This document shows, one piece after another, positions 21,064 to 29,482 of a stretch of 64,000 bases of DNA (position 1 is its first letter; each line of letters begins with the position of its first letter). The notes under the pieces are model-generated. The model saw only the letters and a program-made list of their open reading frames with translations, was not told the DNA's origin and made no database searches. The stretch is from positions 1 to 64,000 of the forward strand of contig CAZOGK010000008.1 in the NCBI GenBank assembly GCA_964579295.1. The letters run 5' to 3'. The position numbers and the translations under genes were made by a program. This DNA is from JAAYYY01 sp964579295. GTDB lineage: Bacteria; Chloroflexota; Anaerolineae; Promineifilales; Promineifilaceae.

Positions 21064-22770
21064 TCACTCATCCAACAAAATCACCGGCTCCTGGTAATAG
21101 CGCAGCCGGCTGCGCGCCAACTTCTGGGCCAGGAAGTCGTTGAACCAGGCGCGCTTGGCGGGGAGGGGCTCGTCGGCGCGCAGCCGGTCCAGGTCGGCGT
21201 TGAGCCGCAAGATGCGGCCGGGGATCACAAATCGTGTCAGGCCGGCCGGCAGCAAGCGCCCGTGGCTGGCCGTCTCGAATACCTGCTCTGGCGCAAACTG
21301 CGGAAAGACGGCGACAGCCGCCATCTCCGGGAACTGGCCGCGCAGGCGTTCAATCTCTGTAACCAGCGTGCGCTCCACGTCGCCCCACATCGTGTAGCGC
21401 GCCACAATCTCGTTCAATACCGCCAGCCTGTCGGCCCCGGCGCCGGCGGCGGCCAGCGTCGCCTGCCCATCTCGGTCCAGGAAGAAACAGAGACCGGCGC
21501 CCTCGTTCAGGGCGCTTTGCGCGGCGTCCACGTGCATGGGGCAGAGCGTCAGGCCGGGGACCGTTCCTAGCGCGGCCAGCAGCTCTGCGACCGGCCGGTC
21601 ACTGGAGATAACGTGGTACCAGGTATGTAGCTGGAAGTCATCGCGCTGCGCGTCGACCACCTGCACGATGACGTGCGGGCAGCCGATTCGCTGCAGCGCC
21701 GTAAAGCGCGTGGCGCCGTCGAGAATGATATAGCGCTCGTTCCAGTAGGTGACGATGGGCGGGTTAATCAGCCGGCTCTCCTGTTCCAGCCGCTCGGCCA
21801 GGCGGCTGACGCGCTTCTCGTCAATCTGCTCGTGCGGCGAGACCTGCTCAGCCGGCACAACTTCCAGCGACAGCGTTTCGCTGGGCCGCTTCACGCGCAG
21901 CAGCTCGACAACCTGCCGCACCACCGCCAGCACGTCCTCGCGGCGCCGGCTGCCGATGATGCGCGTCACGTGCGGCGCCAGCAGCACGCGCGGGTGCTGC
22001 CGCACGCGCTCGCTCGCCGCGCCGGCAGTGACGCCGGCCGGAAGCTGGGACAGCGCCGCGCCGGCAATCTGCCCGCTGTCCAGCGCCCTCAGCAGCGCTT
22101 CGTCGTCCACCAGGTCGGTGTGCCCGGTGTTGACCAGGAAGGCATGGGGCTGCATCTGCGCCAATTGCGGGGCGCCAATGATGGCTTCCGTTTCGGTCGT
22201 GAAGGGCACATGCAGGCTAACAAAATCCGACCGCTGCAGCAAATCGTGGAAGTCTGCCTGGGCCACACCGGCCGCCAGCGCCAGCTCTGGCGTCAGGCGC
22301 GGCTGGTTGACCATGACCTGCATGTCGAAAGCCAGCGCGCGCCGGCCTACCTCACGGCCAATCCCGCCAAAGCCGACGATGCCCAGCGTCTTGCCCGCCA
22401 GGCCGGAGCCCGACTCGTCCTGGATAGCCAGCCGCAGCATGAAGGCCAGCGTATGCTCGGCAATTGCCACGGCGTTGCTGCCGCGGATATTGCATACTTC
22501 CACGCCCATCGTGCGCGCCGCGGTCACGTCCACGTTGTCCAGGCGCGGGCTGAGCGAGCCGATGACCCGTAGGTCCAGGCCCTCCTCGATGACGTCGTGC
22601 GTGATCGTCGCCTCCGGGCCGACAATGAGCGCGTGGTAGTCGCCAATGACCCGCTGGATTTCGGCGTCGGGCAGGCCCGGCCGCACGTCGACGGCGGCCA
22701 CGGCCTGCAGCAGGCGCAGCGCCTCTTCGTCAAGCGCTTCACAGACGAGGATGCGTTGCGGCTGGGTCAT
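21064..22770 (-). CDS. Degenerate D-2-hydroxyacid dehydrogenase fused to SbnI/SerK-like (ParB/Srx-fold) domain
   Basis: The protein has 568 residues. Residues 1-295 follow the phosphoglycerate dehydrogenase fold: NAD loop GIVGFGGIG (130-138), AEHTLAFMLRLA (104-115) and His267 in LAPH. The catalytic Arg of the NxxRGxxVD motif is replaced (NTGHTDLVDD, His217), and the DVFExEP motif carrying the Glu reads SQLPAG (241-246). The dehydrogenase is therefore probably inactive or a sensor. Residues about 300-375 form a ParB-N/sulfiredoxin-like domain (SPHEQIDEKR, IILDGATRFTALQ). The C-terminus (LPAGLTRFVIPGRILRLN) resembles SbnI and SerK, enzymes that make O-phosphoserine. The ATG overlaps the PLP enzyme stop by 4 nt. 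Confidence 0.85.
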   Translation of the reverse strand: MTQPQRILVCEALDEEALRLLQAVAAVDVRPGLPDAEIQRVIGDYHALIVGPEATITHDVIEEGLDLRVIGSLSPRLDNVDVTAARTMGVEVCNIRGSNAVAIAEHTLAFMLRLAIQDESGSGLAGKTLGIVGFGGIGREVGRRALAFDMQVMVNQPRLTPELALAAGVAQADFHDLLQRSDFVSLHVPFTTETEAIIGAPQLAQMQPHAFLVNTGHTDLVDDEALLRALDSGQIAGAALSQLPAGVTAGAASERVRQHPRVLLAPHVTRIIGSRRREDVLAVVRQVVELLRVKRPSETLSLEVVPAEQVSPHEQIDEKRVSRLAERLEQESRLINPPIVTYWNERYIILDGATRFTALQRIGCPHVIVQVVDAQRDDFQLHTWYHVISSDRPVAELLAALGTVPGLTLCPMHVDAAQSALNEGAGLCFFLDRDGQATLAAAGAGADRLAVLNEIVARYTMWGDVERTLVTEIERLRGQFPEMAAVAVFPQFAPEQVFETASHGRLLPAGLTRFVIPGRILRLNADLDRLRADEPLPAKRAWFNDFLAQKLARSRLRYYQEPVILLDE

Positions 22771-23738
22771 GGCGCGCCCTCCGGCTGGTTGGCAAGCTGC
22801 AGCGCCAGCGCCAACAGGTCCACATTGCCGCCGCTGATGATGACGCCGGCGCGCCGGCCCGCTTCCCGGTAGCGGCCGCCGAGCAGCGGCGCCAGGGCCA
22901 CAGCGCTGCTGGGCTCGATCACAATCTTGAGACGCTGCCAGACAAAGCGCAGCGTATCCACAATCTCCGCCTCGCTCACCGTGAGCATGTCGTCAACTAG
23001 CCGGGTCATGACGGCCAGATTGCGCTCGCCAATGAAGCGGGTGCGCAGCCCATCGGCAAGCGTGGCGGGCGTCTCCTCCAGCCGGTGAATGGCCCCGGCG
23101 CGCCAGGAGATGCCGGCGTCGCCGCCCGCTTCCGGCTCGACGCCAACGACGCGGCAGCGCGGCGATTGTCCGGCCGCGGCCAGCGCGCAGCCGCTTATCA
23201 GCCCGCCGCCGCCTACCGGGACAAACAGGTAGTCCAGCTCGCCAACCTCCTCGAAAAGCTCCCACGCTGCTGTGCCCTGGCCGGCGATAATGTGGCTGTT
23301 GTCATAGGGATGGACAAGGGCCAGTCCTTCGTCGCTGGCAAGCTGCGCGGACAGCCGCTCCCGCTCGCGGGCCGGGCCGGAAACGATACGCGCACCGTAA
23401 CCAGCCGTCGCCTCCCGCTTAACCGCCGGCGCGTCGTCCGGCATGACCACTGTAGCCGGCACGCCGAGGAGCCGGGCCGCCAGGGCGACCCCCTGCGCGT
23501 GGTTGCCGCTGGAATGGGTCACGACGCCAGCCGCCTGCTGAGCCGCGCTGAGCTGGCTGATGGCGTTGTAGGCGCCGCGGAACTTGAATGAGCCGGCTCG
23601 CTGGAAGTTCTCGCATTTGAGAAAGATCTGCACTCCGGCCCGCTCGTCCAGCGTGCGCGATGTGTGCACGGGCGTGCGGTGCGCCACCGGGGCAAGCCGG
23701 CCGGCGGCGGCGGCGACATCAGCGGGAGAGAGATTCAT
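22767..23738 (-). CDS. PLP-dependent threonine/serine dehydratase or serine racemase (fold type II)
   Basis: The protein has 323 residues. The PLP lysine is in AGSFKFRGAYNA (about 50), the asparagine loop is SSGNHAQGVAL, and the phosphate-binding glycine loop is GGGGLISGCAL. The protein ends after the catalytic domain with no ACT regulatory domain. This matches catabolic threonine ammonia-lyase/serine dehydratase or serine racemase; the sequence alone does not decide. It has GAGGAG upstream of ATG 23738. Its stop overlaps the start of the SbnI/SerK-like fusion, suggesting a shared serine/phosphoserine role. Confidence 0.9.
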   Translation of the reverse strand: MNLSPADVAAAAGRLAPVAHRTPVHTSRTLDERAGVQIFLKCENFQRAGSFKFRGAYNAISQLSAAQQAAGVVTHSSGNHAQGVALAARLLGVPATVVMPDDAPAVKREATAGYGARIVSGPARERERLSAQLASDEGLALVHPYDNSHIIAGQGTAAWELFEEVGELDYLFVPVGGGGLISGCALAAAGQSPRCRVVGVEPEAGGDAGISWRAGAIHRLEETPATLADGLRTRFIGERNLAVMTRLVDDMLTVSEAEIVDTLRFVWQRLKIVIEPSSAVALAPLLGGRYREAGRRAGVIISGGNVDLLALALQLANQPEGAP

Positions 23739-23787
23739 ACTGCTCCTCAGTCGGGGGTCGGCCTGGCAGCGCCATGCTGTCCTGGCC

Positions 23788-24687
23788 TCAGTGGGCGCCT
23801 GGCTGCGCCTCGTCCTCCATTTCCTTCACCATCTCAATGCGCCGGAACGCCTCGAAGTAGCCGGCTTCGACAAAGCCGGCCCACTTCGGGTCGTCCACGG
23901 GGATATTCTCGGCAATGGCGTCCTGGGTCGGGTAGTAAGCGTGCAGCGTGCGCAGAATGGTCGCCGTAACGGCCGCCGGGTCGCCGCGCTGCACCTCGAC
24001 GATGATGCGCGTGAGCCGCAGCAGGCTTGCTTTGTAGGTCACCCAGCCGGCGCCGCCCTCGTCGGTCTCTACCACCAGGGCCGAAACGTCGGCGGCATTT
24101 TGCACCGACTCCGTCTGGTTGATCCAGTTGGGCGCGTCGCCGCGGCCGGCCAGGAGCTCTACCGTAGCGCGGTGGTCGAGCGTGCGCACGTCACGCACGT
24201 GCAGCTGCTGAGCGGTGTCTCCCGGCGCCATTTCCGGGAAGCGTGGCGGACGGCGGGCGACAATCAACATGCGCGTCTCGACAAAGTTGAGGCTGCGAAA
24301 CAGCTCGTGCGCCGGGTTATTGCCGTCAATCACCTCCAGCCAGGTGCGCGGCGCGCCATGCCGGCAGGCCGCGTCGAGGAGAAAACCCATGATCGCCTTA
24401 CCCACCCCCTGTCGCCGGCCGGAAGGCAGCACGCCTAGGCGCGTTACCCAGGCGCGGCGCGGCCGCAGACCGAGCATGCCGATGCCCAGAATCTCGTCGG
24501 CAGTCGCCGCCGCACAGGAAGAAGCGAGATCCACGTCGTAAACCTCGATATAGTCGCGCAGCCGCTGCACAGTCATCGGCATCGGGATGATGTAGTCGAT
24601 GCGCGTCTCATTATAGGCATCGGCCAGTTCTTGCAGCGTGAACTCGGTTGCCGGGATCAGCTCTATGTCTGGACTCTTACCATCCAT
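23788..24687 (-). CDS. GNAT acetyltransferase with C-terminal extension
   Basis: The protein has 299 residues. The N-terminal GNAT domain (about 10-150) has the acetyl-CoA loop LGVLPSGRRQGVGKAIMGFLL and the NNPAHELFRSLNFVE ending. The C-terminal half (about 155-299) is a second alpha/beta unit without a clear acetyl-CoA loop, with a hydrophobic/aromatic stretch WAGFVEAGYFEAFRRIEMVKE. A -10-like TACAAG ends 7 nt before the ATG and no RBS is seen, which fits a leaderless start. It precedes the PLP enzyme by 49 nt. The substrate is unknown. Confidence 0.82.
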   Translation of the reverse strand: MDGKSPDIELIPATEFTLQELADAYNETRIDYIIPMPMTVQRLRDYIEVYDVDLASSCAAATADEILGIGMLGLRPRRAWVTRLGVLPSGRRQGVGKAIMGFLLDAACRHGAPRTWLEVIDGNNPAHELFRSLNFVETRMLIVARRPPRFPEMAPGDTAQQLHVRDVRTLDHRATVELLAGRGDAPNWINQTESVQNAADVSALVVETDEGGAGWVTYKASLLRLTRIIVEVQRGDPAAVTATILRTLHAYYPTQDAIAENIPVDDPKWAGFVEAGYFEAFRRIEMVKEMEDEAQPGAH

Positions 24688-24719
24688 GACTCAGCTTGTA
24701 CAACGTCGAACTGTCTCTC

Positions 24720-25097
24720 TCACTCGCCTTCGGAAGATAGGTAACGGGAAATTTGCTTCGGGAAATTGCGCACGCTGATCGGCTTGATGATCACGCCGTC
24801 ATAGCCGTAGCGCCGGCACATATCGTGGGCAATGTCGGCAGGCCAGGCCGTAATCGCCACCAGCGGTACGCCGGCCAGCTCCGGAATCTGGCGCAGCAGG
24901 GCCACCACTGTGTGCCCGTCGATGTCGGGCAGGCCAATGTCGATGAGGATGAGGTCTGGCGTCTCGTCGATAGCCAGCTGGATACCCGACTCGCCATCGG
25001 CGGCAAAGCACATCTGGTAGCCGCTGGCGCCGAGGACCCGATCGACGAGGATGCGGCTTTCCATGCTGTCCTCGATAAGCAGTACCTTTTCAGCCAT
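24720..25097 (-). CDS. Single-domain response regulator (CheY-like receiver)
   Basis: The protein has 125 residues consisting only of a receiver domain. It has the acidic pocket after VLLIED, the phosphorylation Asp in LILIDIGLPDIDG, the Thr in VAITAW and the Lys in VIIKPIS. There is no output domain, so it would signal through protein contact or phosphotransfer. ATG 25097 has AAGGAG nine nt upstream; longer in-frame extensions lack similarity. It is divergent from the GT-C protein and precedes the GNAT gene by 32 nt. No histidine kinase is adjacent. Confidence 0.92.
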   Translation of the reverse strand: MAEKVLLIEDSMESRILVDRVLGASGYQMCFAADGESGIQLAIDETPDLILIDIGLPDIDGHTVVALLRQIPELAGVPLVAITAWPADIAHDMCRRYGYDGVIIKPISVRNFPKQISRYLSSEGE

Positions 25098-25224
25098 GTC
25101 AGAGCGCTCCTTCTGGTTGCCTGACGATACCAGATAGGGCGGGTGCAGGCAAAGGAAACCGTCGCTGCGCCGGCGCGCCGGCGGTTCGGCAGCCGCCCCC
25201 GTCCGCGGTAAGATTCTGGGCGCG

Positions 25225-27225
25225 ATGTCCGCGTCACAGCACGGCCGGCAGGCCGCTTCCCCACCACGCACTCTCTGGCCCATCCTGACGGCGGGCGCCG
25301 TCGCCCTGGCGCTGCTCGGGCAGCGCCAGCTCACCGGCGAGCAGGCCGGCCGCGGGCTGCTGCTGCTTATTCCCGCGTTCCTTCTCTATCTGCACGTCAA
25401 CCGGCGGTGCAACGGCCCGCTCACGCCGCCACGCCGGGACGAGCAGCCCCAGGGGCAACTGCTGGCGCCGTCCCGCCTCTGGCGGGCGCTCTTCCTGGTG
25501 GTGAGCCTCATCCTGGCGCTGCTGGCCTACCAGGGCTTTGCCGGCAACAACCTCGGCGGCGGCCTCTGGTATTGGCTGGGCAGCCTCTTCTATTTCGTGG
25601 CGGCAGTCGCCGAGCTGCCGCGGCGCCCGCGCCCCGCCGGCTCGCTGCGCTGGCCCGTCGCGCTGCTGGCTATCACGGTCCTGGGCATCTTCTTCCGCTT
25701 CTACCAGCTGGAGGCCATCCCGGCGGAAATGACCAGCGACCATGCCGAGAAGCTGCTTGACGTTCACGACCTCCTGACCGGCGCGCGCCCCATCTTCTTC
25801 CCGCGCAATACGGGCCGCGAAGGGCTGCAGTTCTACCTGACAGCGGCCATGATCCGGCTCGGCGCGCTGCCGGAGAGTCATCTGGCGCTCAAGATCGGAA
25901 CGGCCCTGTTCGGCGCGGTCACCGTGCCGCTCACCTACTTTTTGGGCCGGGAGCTGTTTGGCCGCCTGGCCGGCATCTATGCTGCGGCGCTCATCGCCAT
26001 CTCGCACTGGCACGTGGCGATCAGCCGCGTGGGGCTGCGCTTTCCTTTCACGGCCGCCTTCACGGCGCCGGCCCTGGCTTTCCTCGTGCGCGCCCTGCGC
26101 GCCAACCGGCGCAATGATTGGCTGGCGGCGGGGCTCATCCTCGGCGTCGGCCTGCACAGCTATACGGCCATGCGCGTGGTTCCCGTGCTCTTTGCCCTGC
26201 TCGTGCTGCTCAAGGTCGCCGCCGACCTGCTGGCGCGGGCGCGCCGGCAGCCGCTCGCCGAAGCCAGCAGCCTCACCGTCCGCTTCTGGCACAACGCGGT
26301 GCTCGGCGCCGCGCTGTCTCTGCTTGCCTTCCTGCCGCTGCTGCGCTTTATGACCGAAGCGCCCGAACTGTTCTGGTTCCGGGCCGCCTCGCGGGCGCAG
26401 GGCGCACTGGCGCCCGGCGCCCTGTGGGCTACTTTCTGGAGCAATGTCGGCAACGCCCTGCTGATGTTTAACGTCCGCGGCGACGTGGTGCCGGCCAATA
26501 CCATCCCCGGCTCGCCGCAGCTCGATCCCGTCACTGGCGCCCTCTTCTTGCTTGGCGCCGTCTACCTGCTCTGGCGCTGCCTCGCCTGCCGCGACCGGGC
26601 GGCCATTACGGTTCTCGTCAGCTTTGGCGTGCTGCTCCTGCCCAGCATCCTCAGCCTGGCCTTTCCGGAAGAGAACCCCAGCGCGGTCCGCACAGGCGGC
26701 GCCATCCCGATTGTGATGTTGATGGCTGCTCTGCCACTGGCGCAAATGACGGCCGCCGCTGCCGGCCGGCTGCGCGGCCGCGCCGGGCGTCTCTTCCTGC
26801 TGCTGCCGGCCGGCCTCGTCCTCGCCGCCATCGCGCTCAACGCCAACTGGTATTTCCAGCGCTACCGGCTGCACGAGCTGTCCGCCTCCTGGAACGCGAC
26901 GGAGATGGGCGCCGTCGTGCGCTCCTTTGTCGCGGAGGGCGGCGCGCTGGAGCACGTCTATCACATCGCCTACCCGCACTGGGTTGACACGCGCAATATC
27001 GGGATCAACGCCGGGCGAGTTACGTGGGAGAACGCCGTGCTGGAGCTGGACGACATTGCCCTGCACGCCCTCGACCCGGCGCCCAAGCTCTATCTGCTAC
27101 ACCCGCAGGACCAGGCCGCGGCGGGCCGGCTGGCCGATGTCTATCCGGCCGGCCACCTCGACCGCTATCAGTCGCCGCGGCCGGGCAAGGATTTTCTCCT
27201 TTTCAGAGTTGGGGCTGGCCCATGA
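25225..27225 (+). CDS. GT-C-fold membrane glycosyltransferase (GT39/ArnT/PMT-like)
   Basis: The protein has 666 residues with about 11-13 transmembrane segments. The first extracytoplasmic loop carries the acidic signature EMTSDHAEKLLDVHDLL, corresponding to the DE/DD motif of lipid-phosphosugar-dependent GT-C enzymes. The block LPESHLALKIGTALFGAVTV and the helices after it match the PMT_2 core. A soluble C-terminal domain (about 560-666) faces outside. It would transfer a sugar from a polyprenyl-phosphate donor to a surface acceptor. A -10-like TAAGAT ends 10 nt before the ATG and no RBS is seen. It ends at a bidirectional terminator. Confidence 0.85.
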   Translation: MSASQHGRQAASPPRTLWPILTAGAVALALLGQRQLTGEQAGRGLLLLIPAFLLYLHVNRRCNGPLTPPRRDEQPQGQLLAPSRLWRALFLVVSLILALLAYQGFAGNNLGGGLWYWLGSLFYFVAAVAELPRRPRPAGSLRWPVALLAITVLGIFFRFYQLEAIPAEMTSDHAEKLLDVHDLLTGARPIFFPRNTGREGLQFYLTAAMIRLGALPESHLALKIGTALFGAVTVPLTYFLGRELFGRLAGIYAAALIAISHWHVAISRVGLRFPFTAAFTAPALAFLVRALRANRRNDWLAAGLILGVGLHSYTAMRVVPVLFALLVLLKVAADLLARARRQPLAEASSLTVRFWHNAVLGAALSLLAFLPLLRFMTEAPELFWFRAASRAQGALAPGALWATFWSNVGNALLMFNVRGDVVPANTIPGSPQLDPVTGALFLLGAVYLLWRCLACRDRAAITVLVSFGVLLLPSILSLAFPEENPSAVRTGGAIPIVMLMAALPLAQMTAAAAGRLRGRAGRLFLLLPAGLVLAAIALNANWYFQRYRLHELSASWNATEMGAVVRSFVAEGGALEHVYHIAYPHWVDTRNIGINAGRVTWENAVLELDDIALHALDPAPKLYLLHPQDQAAAGRLADVYPAGHLDRYQSPRPGKDFLLFRVGAGP

Positions 27226-27226
27226 A

Positions 27227-27249
27227 AAAGGCGCCGCGCCGGCGCCTTT
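27227..27249. terminator. Bidirectional terminator between GT-C gene and Trm112-like gene
   Basis: A 10-bp perfect stem (AAAGGCGCCG 27227-27236 with CGGCGCCTTT 27240-27249) lies between convergent genes. It is flanked by further A residues on the left, giving T-tracts on both strands. Confidence 0.75.
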
Positions 27250-27281
27250 CTCTCCTACGATTTTCCGTCAGGCAGCCCCCA

Positions 27282-27551
27282 TCAGGCCGGCGGGGGCGGC
27301 ACCGGCAGCTCCTCTTCGGCAACGTCCTTCCACTTTTCGCCCTCCTCGATGAGCATCACCGGGATGCCATCGCGGATAGGGTACTTGTAGCCTGAATCGT
27401 CGCTGACCAGCCAGCTATCCCTGACCAGCCGCAGCCGGCCGGGGTCGTCGCCATACTCATCCGACTGCACCGCTTTGGGGCAGCGCAGGATATCCAGCAG
27501 CTCGGCGCTAATCGCCATTTCGCCGCTACCTGTTTGCTCCTGTTCTGTCAT
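27282..27551 (-). CDS. Trm112-like/YbaR-type small protein
   Basis: The protein has 89 residues. The core ISAELLDILRCPK... LVRDSWLVSD... YKYPIRDGIPVMLIEEGEKW is the Trm112/UPF0434 pattern. Only one cysteine of the usual zinc set remains, so it may not bind zinc. A Pro-rich tail (ELPVPPPPA) ends the protein. Trm112 proteins activate partner methyltransferases; a Trm9-like enzyme is encoded at 13649-14419 in this window, though the pairing is only a guess. ATG 27551 is chosen because GAGAGAGG lies upstream at a proper distance. Confidence 0.85.
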   Translation of the reverse strand: MTEQEQTGSGEMAISAELLDILRCPKAVQSDEYGDDPGRLRLVRDSWLVSDDSGYKYPIRDGIPVMLIEEGEKWKDVAEEELPVPPPPA

Positions 27552-27627
27552 GGGCATCCTCTCTCTCTTGGTCTGATTCGCCAATCATAGCGGCGTGGCG
27601 CGCGCCTGCAAATTGGCAGCGGCCCGC

Positions 27628-28335
27628 TCAGTGCGGCTCCACCAGAATCGCCTCGGCGACAGCACGCTCAATCGCCTGCTCACGGCCGCCGGCGACAATC
27701 GTCAGCGGCCCGTCCAGCGGCGCGACAGCGGTAACCGTAATCACGACCTCCGGCACCAGGTCAAGCTCCGCCAGATAGCGCAGCAGCTCGCTGTTGCTAT
27801 CGTCGAGGATGCGGGCGATGGTAGCCTGGCTGCCGGGCGCCAGCGAAGCCAACGGCGCCAGCAGCCGCTGCGGCACCGTGCCATCGCGCGCCGGAATCGG
27901 GTCGCCATGCGGGTCCAGCGTGGGGTGGTTCAGCGCCGCCGCGATCCGCTCCTCCAGCTTCTCGCTGATGACATGCTCCAGAATATCCGCCTGCTCATGC
28001 ACCTCGTCCCAGGTGAAGCCCAGCGCTTCAATCAGGTACAGCTCAATCAGGCGGTGGTGGCGGATCACCTCCAGCGCAATCTGGCGGCCGGCCTCAGTCA
28101 GCGTTACGCCGTAATGTTTCTCGTAATCGACTAGGTTGAGGCTCGCCAGACGCTGGATCATGCTCGTGGCCGACGCCGGCCGCACATCGCGCACCGCCGC
28201 AATACGCGAGGTGCTGACGGGACTTTCCTCTTCCGCGAGCATATAGATCGTTTTGAGGTAATCCTCTATCGCCTGGTGGTTGAGATTATTGCGTTGGGCC
28301 GACGAGCCGGCCGGGAGATTGTCAATACGCGGCAT
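27628..28335 (-). CDS. DtxR/MntR-family metal-dependent transcriptional regulator
   Basis: The protein has 235 residues. The N-terminal winged helix (about 20-80) contains AIEDYLKTIYMLAEEESPVSTS and SMIQRLASLNLVDYEKHYGV. The metal-binding/dimerisation domain (about 85-155) contains RHHRLIELYLIEALGFTWDEVHEQADILEHVISEKLEERIA, with the His/Glu ligands of the family. A C-terminal FeoA/SH3-like domain follows (about 165-235). It would repress Mn/Fe transport genes when metal-loaded. ATG 28335 has AAAGGAG five nt upstream. A 9-bp inverted repeat surrounds its own -10 box, suggesting autoregulation. No metal transporter of its usual regulon is adjacent. Confidence 0.93.
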   Translation of the reverse strand: MPRIDNLPAGSSAQRNNLNHQAIEDYLKTIYMLAEEESPVSTSRIAAVRDVRPASATSMIQRLASLNLVDYEKHYGVTLTEAGRQIALEVIRHHRLIELYLIEALGFTWDEVHEQADILEHVISEKLEERIAAALNHPTLDPHGDPIPARDGTVPQRLLAPLASLAPGSQATIARILDDSNSELLRYLAELDLVPEVVITVTAVAPLDGPLTIVAGGREQAIERAVAEAILVEPH

Positions 28336-28352
28336 AGCTCTCCTTTCTCGAC

Positions 28353-28390
28353 GCCGCTGCCAGCATCCATTATACACGACCGGCAGCGGC
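28353..28390 (-). promoter_or_regulatory. Promoter -10 box framed by a 9-bp inverted repeat (candidate DtxR operator)
   Basis: GCCGCTGCC (28353-28361) and GGCAGCGGC (28382-28390) are perfect inverted arms. The minus-strand TATAAT (28374-28369) lies between them, upstream of the DtxR-family gene. Confidence 0.45.
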
Positions 28391-28409
28391 TGGCGATGAC
28401 GGCCAGGCT

Positions 28410-28439
28410 TTGTTGCTGGCGGCGACTTTGGCTTACAAT
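28410..28439 (+). promoter_or_regulatory. Candidate promoter of the MDR oxidoreductase
   Basis: TTGTTG (28410-28415) and TACAAT (28434-28439) have an 18-nt spacer, upstream of a gene with a proper RBS at 28470-28474. Confidence 0.45.
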
Positions 28440-28480
28440 GGAGCGTGGCTGCGCCCGGTGGCGCCGCCAGGAGTAGCTGT

Positions 28481-29482
28481 GTGAGACAGATCTGGATTAC
28501 CCGCCCGGGCCCGCCGGAAGTGCTGCAGGAGCGCGAAGCGCCAGACCCGTTGCCGCGAGCCGGCGAGGTGCGTATCCGCGTCGACGTGTGCGGGCTCAAC
28601 TTTGACGACGTTCTGGCGCGTACGGGCGGCCTGCCCGGCGCGCCGGAGCTGCCCTTCGTGCCCGGCGCCGAGGTAGCGGGCGTGGTCGATATGGTGGGGC
28701 AGGGGGCGCCGGAGATTAAAGAGGGCGACCAGGTACTGGCGGCGACGCGTTTCGGCGGCTATAGCGACGTGGTCTGCGTTCCCTGGAAGCAGGTCTTTCG
28801 CCGTCTCGACTGGATGAGCGCGCGCGATGCAGCCGCCCTTCCCGTCAACTATATGCTGGCCTACGTCCTGCTCATTGTCATGGGCTCCCTGCGCAAAGGG
28901 GATACCGTCCTCGTCCACCGGGCGGCGGGGGCCACGGGCCTGGCCGCGCTCGACATCTGCCGCATCGTCGGCGCCGAGACCTTTGGCACGGCCGGGCCCG
29001 ACAAGCACGACTTCCTGCGCGCACGTGGGCTGGACCATGCTATCGACTACTATCACTACGATTATGAGCGGGAGATACGCGAGCTGCGCGGCGGGCGCGG
29101 CGTGCAGCTCATCCTCGACGGCTTTGGCAGTGACTGGCGCAAGAACTACCGCTTGCTTGAGCCCGCGGGCCGGCTGCTCCACTATGGCGCCAGCGGCGGC
29201 CGGCAGCGCTGGTGGCAGCGGCTCTACGCCTTCCTCAGCGCGCCTGCCTATACGCCGCAGCGGCTCATGCAAGACAACAAAGGCGTGCTCGGCGTGCGCC
29301 TGAGCGAGCTATGGGAGCAGGGGGAGCTGGCGCGGGAATGGATGGCGCAGATTATTCGCTGGTACGACGAAGCGCTCTTCCGCCCCCACATCGACCGCAC
29401 CTTCCCCTTCCACGAGGCCGCCGCCGCGCACGACTACCTGCAGAAGCGCAAGAACGTGGGAAAAGTGCTGCTCATCCCCTGA
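28481..29482 (+). CDS. Zinc-independent medium-chain (quinone-type) oxidoreductase
   Basis: The protein has 333 residues of the MDR superfamily. The N-terminal GroES-like part has AGEVRIRVDVCGLNFDDVLA and PGAEVAGVVDMVG. The NAD(P) loop is VLVHRAAGATGLAALDICR, where the usual AAxGGVG motif reads AAGATG. There is no zinc-ligand set, so it is of the quinone-oxidoreductase/enoyl-reductase type. The ending RTFPFHEAAAAHDYLQKRKNVGKVLL is typical. GTG 28481 with AGGAG upstream is chosen over ATG 28445, which lies at the RBS-less promoter edge. It is divergent from the DtxR-family gene. Confidence 0.88.
   Translation: MRQIWITRPGPPEVLQEREAPDPLPRAGEVRIRVDVCGLNFDDVLARTGGLPGAPELPFVPGAEVAGVVDMVGQGAPEIKEGDQVLAATRFGGYSDVVCVPWKQVFRRLDWMSARDAAALPVNYMLAYVLLIVMGSLRKGDTVLVHRAAGATGLAALDICRIVGAETFGTAGPDKHDFLRARGLDHAIDYYHYDYEREIRELRGGRGVQLILDGFGSDWRKNYRLLEPAGRLLHYGASGGRQRWWQRLYAFLSAPAYTPQRLMQDNKGVLGVRLSELWEQGELAREWMAQIIRWYDEALFRPHIDRTFPFHEAAAAHDYLQKRKNVGKVLLIP

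Noticed and set aside
25234..27066. 610-codon minus-strand frame opposite the GT-C protein
   Set aside because: Composition is Gln/Arg/Gly-rich with no domain character, typical of a shadow of a hydrophobic membrane protein gene.
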